Of a stretch of DNA of 64,000 nt, positions 58,409-64,000 are shown in pieces (the stretch's first letter is position 1; the number at the start of each line of letters is the position of its first letter). The translations under genes and the position numbers were made by a program. The stretch lies in contig CANTFG010000126.1 of NCBI GenBank assembly GCA_947652605.1, positions 39,112 through 103,111 on the forward strand, in the 5' to 3' direction. The notes beneath the pieces were generated by a model. It made no database searches, was not told the DNA's origin, and saw nothing but the letters and a program-made list of their open reading frames with translations. This DNA comes from Elmis aenea (taxonomy: Eukaryota > Arthropoda > Insecta > Coleoptera > Elmidae).

Positions 58409-58804
58409 ACGTATAAGATTTTCCATGATTTCTGAGAAATCTTGCTTTAGTTTTTTTCCACTCAGCCGAATCGGCTTTCCTTTTTTTACCTTTTTTCTTA
58501 TTGCTTTCTTCGGTATTGTCGGGTTCTGCACCATATCCCATCTCGTTAGTAATAATATTCTCAACAGTATTACGTGTAGCAATTTCTGGCGAGTTTGATA
58601 AATCAGACGCGGTTTCAGATTTTGCTGGTGAAGCACAAAAATGTGGATCTAAATCTGAATCGTCAAGTTCTTCATCCGATGATTGTTCTCGACTTGTTGA
58701 TGATTTAACCTTAATCGCATTACACGCGTATTTTTACCAACATTTTCTTTTTCTTCACTTTCTTCAAAATTCTTTTCACAAACCTGTTCCATGTCAACTT
58801 CCAT

Positions 58805-59388
58805 TTAATTTTGCAAATCTTCTTTGTTAGGGTTTCTGTTACTATTTTCTTTTCCTTAGTTTTGTCTAGTATTCTTTAATTCATTTATCAACAATAATTT
58901 GTGAAATTATTCACATCATGATTAAAGGCACACTCGATCAGGAAACAGCACAACATAAAATATCGACATTTTCCATTTATAACAATACTAAAATTCACCT
59001 TCTTCACTTACGAAAACTGTCACATTCGAAATGTGTCACTTTTCTTGCCGAAACAAACACGTATTAGTCTAAAAAGAAACTGACACATCTGCTGTCAGGC
59101 CGATAATTTTGAAGTTAGAGGTGTGATGCTTTTTTGTTGCTTGGAGACAAGCCATACGTACTTGATACTGATCTTAACTCAATATCGGCATTTTTTGAGT
59201 TGTGTCACTTCTTGCCGGGGTGCGATATAATGAAAATACACTTTTTTACAATTATTACGGATTTTGATTCCCGAGGGGCACGGGTTAATATTTACCAATT
59301 GGTCTTAAATTTTACAGGAAGTAATTATTTATACAAAGAAACAAATTAAGAGGGTCCTACATAAAAATATATAAAGTTCAAAAATAAG
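58805..59388. other. Upstream of the split ORF, no gene recognised
   Basis: Possible 5' region of the transposase-like element. TGTGTCACTT(TT)CTTGCCG occurs twice (about 59033 and 59202). No terminal repeat could be defined. Confidence 0.4.
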
Positions 59389-59947
59389 CAGGGGTTTGGA
59401 GCAGTCCAATTTTTTAGTTGCTCCGCTCCAGCTCCGCTCCGACATCAAGATGCCTGCTCCAGCTCCGCTCCCGCTCCGCTCCGCGCTCCAAATATTAATA
59501 AATAAGTTTTTTATTTAAAAATTTGTTTTTAAAAACAAAGCTAAAATTTTATGAGATATGTGGAAATGGACCAAAAATGACCCTAAGAAACAAGTGAAGT
59601 TAAATAAATGAACAAATTATTGATCTTCAGTTAAAAAAGTGAAAAAAAGAAAAAAAAGTTCTTTAAAATTTTTCAAAATTCAAATACAAAATAATGAAAA
59701 TTAATATTCAGAAAAGTTACATTATAATAATTTTACTTCAAAAAAATCAAATTTAGTTTATTTATAATTTTATTAAATACTATACCCATGAGAATAATTC
59801 ATAGAAAAAAAAAAGCTGTTTATAACAGTAAAGTGGAGCAGTGGAGCAATCAAAATTCTTTGCTCCGGGCTCCGCTCCCGCTCCGGGAAAAAAACCCATT
59901 GCTCCACTGCTCCGCGCTCCAGCTCCGCGCTCCGCTCCAAACCCCTG
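59389..59947. mobile_element. hAT-like MITE with exact 8-bp duplication
   Basis: Ends are CAGGGGTTTGGAGC and GCTCCAAACCCCTG. AAAATAAG is repeated exactly at 59381-59388 and 59948-59955. Many GCTCCGCTCC(A/C) repeats lie just inside both ends in inverted orientation, likely binding sites. No coding sequence. Confidence 0.9.
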
Positions 59948-60068
59948 AAAATAAGGACCACCTTACTCTACATGCATAGTGAACAACTCTTTTGGTTAAG
60001 TTTACCTTAATTTTTTTATTCAAAAAGTTAAAAAAAGGTGTAAATGTATGAGTTGGATATTTAACAAT

Positions 60069-60074
60069 TTTATT
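60069..60074 (-). promoter_or_regulatory. Likely poly(A) signal of Ste24
   Basis: AATAAA on the minus strand, about 77 bp beyond the stop codon. Confidence 0.55.
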
Positions 60075-60150
60075 TGCTCACAGCAAAATATACAAAACAA
60101 CAAATATTATTGATAGCTGGAAATTTTCGATGTGACTTTTTGTCAGAATT

Positions 60151-61468
60151 TTATTGTAAAGCCGCGAGTCGTTCTAGAAGAGTTGGGTGATTATGGTGCC
60201 AAGCTGAATACAAATAGTCGTAAATAGGAAATTCTAAATTATCTTTATGATACGCAACTAATGCTCTCCCTAATGGCTCGGCTTTTCCTAACCCTGCTGC
60301 AAAAGCATCAGCTTGGTATTCACATCGTCTAGTTAAACAATTTATTAAAAATGGCATTAATGCATTATATGGTATCATTGCATATTGGGCAATTATATAA
60401 AATCCTACCAAAACTGGCTGTACATTTGGTAGAAAACCAAATACCTGGTAGAGGGATGGATACACAAACAAAAATGAAAATATTAAGAAAGTTAGAAAAA
60501 CATGAATTTCTATCACAATTAAATGTTGTATCAAATGTCTATGTTTCCAGTGACCAAGTTCATGTGCCAATATAGCAATAACTTCATCATTTTTTGAATT
60601 GGCCAGAATTGTATCATATAAAACAATTTTCCTTGTACCGCACATTCCAGTGAAATAAGCATTACTGTGAGCTGACCGTTGAGATCCTTCTACCACATAC
60701 AACCCCTTCAAAGGAAATTTTAATTGTTGAGCAAAATTTTCAATGTCTGTTTTTAATTGTCCTTCTGGCAATGGTGTGAATTTATCAAACAAAGGAGCGA
60801 TAGATGAAGAAAATATCGTTACGAAAAATAGAACCATTACTCCAACTGCCAACCACAACCACAAGCAAAACCATTTACCTCCATATTTAACGATGAGTAT
60901 TATAACTGGACAAAGCGGCAGTAACAATACTTGATGTAAAATATATGTCTTTATTTTATCTACCACAAAGAACTTAGCCGTTTGTTTGTTAAAGCCATGT
61001 TTTTCTTCTAAAACAAACGTAAAATAAATGGAAAATGGTAAAAAAACAACTTTCCATATTGTTATGAACAAGAACAACCATATACAACTTATTGAAATGT
61101 CTCCATTATCAAATGGAATTATTAATGCAGAATATTTCCATGACATTCCCAGAATACCGCTATATATAATAGCTGTGGAACCAAGCATCGTAAATGAAGA
61201 TTCTACCATTGCAAATCGTATTTTATCAAGAGTATATATTCTAGCCTTCTCATAAATATCCTTTGTCATCACATTATTTAATACAGATGGTTGGTTTACC
61301 GCTTTTTTACAGAAACAATACTAAAACAAGATTTTGATACATTTACAATACGCCAAAACGTGAATGTTTTACCTGTCGTATAGACAAATACAGTATCCAC
61401 AAATATTCTAACCACAGAAATCCGAGTATACAATACTGAACAATAAATATCTCCAGTTCAAGCTCCAT
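60151..61468 (-). CDS. Ste24: CAAX prenyl protease 1 (STE24/ZMPSTE24), two exons
   Basis: Exons 61373-61468 (MELELEIFIVQYC to SIRQ) and 60151-61320 join in phase 0 across a 52-bp intron (GTAAAA...TTTTAG) to give 421 residues. Landmarks are VLEEKHGFNKQT, APLFDKFTPLPEGQL, VVEGSQRSAHSNAYFTG, the zinc site HELGH at 285-289, a third ligand E366 in RRCEYQADAFAAG, and the tail SAWHHNHPTLLERLAAL. Multiple membrane helices match the ER/inner nuclear membrane barrel family. The enzyme removes the -aaX tripeptide from farnesylated proteins and cleaves prelamin A in vertebrates (family knowledge). It is shorter than human (475), lacking the charged insert ahead of HELGH. The first exon supplies the usual N-terminal helix, so ATG 61468 is the start. 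Nothing is broken. Confidence 0.95.
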
Positions 61469-61499
61469 AGTAAAAAATACAACCGTCGGCTTATTTCAA

Positions 61500-62750
61500 C
61501 GTTTAAGAATTTTATTCATTCGATTAATAATCTTTTTAAACCACAATTGTGACAAAACGCCATGTGCCACTGTTAGGCTATTGACATTTATCGACGCTTA
61601 CATCCGTCAAATAACACTTCAAAATTTCGATTTAATACGTATAAAGTACTCAATATTAAGAAGTGTAACAATTACGTTGGGTTAAAAAGATGGTTACTAG
61701 GGGACCGCATCATTAGACAGAATGTTCATTTAACAGAAAGTTCAAAATACAGAATCACAAATGAGAGGACACGTTCGGTCATACTCGTTAGTGGTTCGGC
61801 TTCCTTCGCTTGGTTGAAATACGCCCAGATACAAAAATGAAACGGCTAGTCATTTAAAGCAGGACGGGTTGTAGTGTCGACATGAAGTCAATCTAAAATA
61901 AAATAATGTATTTATATTTATATGTATGTTGACAGCATTTGTTGAGGTTATGTTTAATGTAAATAATACATTATAGTTATTGGAAATTATGAAAACTTTA
62001 AAATAATGCTGTTATTATAAAGAACAGATAAAAGAATGTAACTTGGCGTCCAGAAATACTCGTCTAAAAATTAATTTAAAAAACGTGAAGACCTACAAAA
62101 TAACAGTTGAAAATATACAGATCTGCATAAGAAACTGAAAATAGTTTAACAGTTAATTTATTTATGGTTAATATATATAATAATGCTAATTATTAAAAGG
62201 CGAATTCCATGCTTCTCCAGCAATACATAAAAAATGTGATTAAAATTGTACATAAACACATAAAATCTTGCTTTTTTTTCAGTGCTTATCGATATGTATA
62301 TAGAATTTAAATACTGCCATATTTATTGAAAGTACCTACAAATAAATTATACTCAACTTATAAATGATCAACTTACACTTAACTTCAGCATGAATTAATA
62401 GAAGACCAAAATGTAATATTGGCTGACTACAAAGAAACATACTAGACGAACACTTGCTGATTTAAAAAATGTATTTATGGAATTTTATTTGTGGATATGC
62501 TAAGAATTGCACAAATTTAATTATTATAAGCAGATTTGTAAAATATATCTACAAATCGAAACTAACATTTTTCTAATGCTTATAACAGATTGAACTAAAA
62601 TATTAATGATTAGTATATAGTAGAAGTGGAATAATTTTTAATTACACATTTTAGTCAGTTCAGCAAAAGATCAGCAACCACTTTTTAAATTCTTAATGAA
62701 ATTGATAACAGTAATATATGTATAGTAATGATCATCATCGTTATCCTCTT
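61500..62750. other. Upstream region of Ste24 and AT-rich spacer
   Basis: No gene or recognised repeat. The Ste24 promoter should lie in the first few hundred bases, but no motif is certain. Confidence 0.4.
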
Positions 62751-62754
62751 TTAC

Positions 62755-63600
62755 CCGTAGGTGTCGAAGTTTGTTCTTTCATATTTTCAATTTTTCGAGT
62801 GCTTCCTGTAGTTCTGTTTCTGTTATAATTTCACTTATTTCTTGTATTTGGTTTGAGTTTGTATTTTCTTAATTTCTTATATTCTCCTTTTGCTCATCCC
62901 TTTCATTTTTGAGTAATTTGTAAAAGTATTCTTCCCACCTATCTGTAATATCTTTTCCGTTAGTTATTAGTTGTTCGTTTCAATACTTTATAGATTTCAC
63001 TTTTGTTTCTGGTCTATTTCTCATATTTTTAAGTGCTTTAGAGAAAAGTTTTTGATTTTCTTTGCTGTTCTCTTTATGCTTCTGCCCAAAGTAAGTCCAA
63101 GATTTTTGTTTAGCTTTTTCTGCCAGGTTCTTAACTTTTATTTCTTTGTTCTTTATATACCTCGTACATGTGCTGGGTTTTACTCTTTATATAATATATT
63201 TTCCATAGTTTTTTCTTTTGTTTTAACTCTTTCTTAATATCTTCACTCCACCAGCTCGTCTTTTTTCTGTTGTCTTCTTTCTTTATTACACCACAAATTT
63301 CAGTTCTCACATTTGTGATTATTTGTTTAAACCTTTCCCATGTATGATTTACATTTTTATTTTATCAACTTCCCTTGAATATATTTCCTTTAATTCAGTA
63401 TTTCTTAATTTGTGACTTCAAAGTTTACTCTTGGTTTCAGTACTTATAGGGTTTTGGCTAGTCTGAATTTAGCTTCTACAAAATAGTGGTCTCTGTTGAT
63501 GTCGTAGCCTCTTTTAACTCTCGCGTCTTTTAAATCCCTCATATTTTATCTTGATGTAACTACATAATCCATAATTGACTTTTCGTTTCCTTGCAGTGCT
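62755..63600 (-). pseudogene. RTE-like non-LTR retrotransposon fragment
   Basis: Minus-strand pieces in shifting frames include NEKSIMDYVVTSR and RGYDINRDHYFVEAKFRL, the C-terminal end of an endonuclease domain of RTE/BovB-type elements. Then come WWSEDIKKELKQKKKLWKIY, the linker RWEEYFYKLLKNERDEQKEN, and ITETELQEALEKLK before the RT. Several stops and shifts show it is dead; RT itself is missing. Confidence 0.7.
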
Positions 63601-63740
63601 TAGTACTTGTATAGGATTTAAACAATGCAATTTGTTTTTAATTTTATTAATACACATTAAAACTGAAATACAAATTCAAATACCTGCTTTATACTTAATT
63701 AAATATGAAACAGCAAGTTACACTGTAATTGTTTAACAAA

Positions 63741-64000
63741 CAAACAAAAACCAACACCTACAAACACATTACATTTAATAACAACAGTCATGCATAGAAC
63801 ATAATATTTACAAAAACAAATAAAATAGATATTAATTTCTACCAAATCAAAACAAGGAACATACATTTTTATCATAACAAATCAAATATATTTACATAAG
63901 CAGACAAAAACCAACACCTACAAACACATTACATTTAATAACAACAGTCATGCATAGAACATATTTACAAAAACAAATAAAATATTAATTTCAATCAAAC
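63741..64000. repeat. Direct repeat with 160-bp period, running off the window
   Basis: CAAACAAAAACCAACACCTA at 63741 is matched at 63901 (one difference). The identical run continues through TTAATAACAACAGTCATGCA to the window end, with one 4-bp gap. Confidence 0.85.

Larger units (their letters stand above)
45800..58804 (-). pseudogene. Transposase-like ORF split by four insertions
   Basis: Minus-strand pieces join as 58409-58804, 56894-57181, 50208-50395, 47480-47989 and 45800-46064. Removing the insertions and one copy of each duplication makes the protein continuous, for example NHGKSYT then SVSNRKSEMRA, and GAIEIG then SCVLKYLEKA. It has a Cys-rich segment (GPPCNDKCKLKC) and ATYDLQAVLPAPRG, YSDNCCGQQKN and GHTQNEGDNVHSVIER. 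The last three could supply the D, D and E/D of an RNase H-like fold (inference). Related ORFs are multicopy in insect genomes as I recall, so it is probably a transposon gene. A slip lies near 58710 and a T-tract slip at 50382; the C-terminus is lost at 45800. Class unknown; 4-bp-target families such as Sola are one possibility. Confidence 0.75.

Overview
The window is AT-rich, intron-containing and packed with eukaryotic transposable elements (piggyBac, hAT, PIF/Harbinger, Tc1/mariner-like foldbacks, Penelope-like, jockey-like and RTE-like retroelements). This points to an insect or other arthropod with a large repeat-rich genome. A beetle is a guess from the mix of element families, not something the sequence proves. 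No bacterial operons, CRISPR arrays, rRNA or tRNA genes were found.

Host genes are few. (1) A GC-richer 3' terminal exon at 2373-3947 (+) encodes an unrecognised Ser/Thr-rich protein with many SP/TP sites and a possible PP1-docking motif. (2) An intronless four-helix membrane protein lies at 11578-11994 (-). (3) A complete five-exon UBE2G1-type ubiquitin-conjugating enzyme spans 21556-39219 (-); 504 coding bases are spread over 17.7 kb, and its introns are filled with repeats. (4) A complete two-exon STE24/ZMPSTE24 CAAX prenyl protease lies at 60151-61468 (-). Nothing links these genes functionally; they are ordinary single genes in a repeat sea.

Layout. 1-2.4 kb: repeats, including a Harbinger-type MITE. 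2.4-3.9 kb: host exon. 4-13.5 kb: a Penelope-derived hairpin, nested hAT elements and a 1.5 kb foldback. 13.6-14.7 kb: a Penelope-like fragment with RT and GIY-YIG remnants. 14.8-17.4 kb: an apparently intact piggyBac-like transposon between TTAA duplications. 17.5-18.5 kb: a second, internally deleted piggyBac-type element. 18.9-20.8 kb: a foldback made of inverted mariner/IS630-like transposase 3' ends. 21.6-39.2 kb: the UBE2G1 gene, whose introns hold pogo-like, jockey, Harbinger and many foldback repeats. 39.8-42.6 kb: repeats, a 5'-inverted Penelope copy and a decayed third piggyBac. 43-45.8 kb: MITEs plus jockey, Harbinger and hAT fragments. 45.8-58.8 kb: one broken minus-strand transposase-like ORF split by four separate insertions. 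59.4-59.9 kb: a hAT MITE. 60.1-61.5 kb: Ste24. 62.7-64 kb: an RTE-like fragment and a 160-bp tandem repeat.

The most unusual part is 45.8-58.8 kb. Two 4-bp-TSD elements, a Harbinger element carrying an antisense nested gene pair, and a 6.5 kb foldback element with about 35 copies of a 130-bp satellite all landed in the same ORF. Nearly every insertion can be read back to its target from its duplication. Other notable points are subterminal perfect palindromes shared by unrelated piggyBac-type elements, and Penelope-like insertions with hairpin or 5'-inverted structures.
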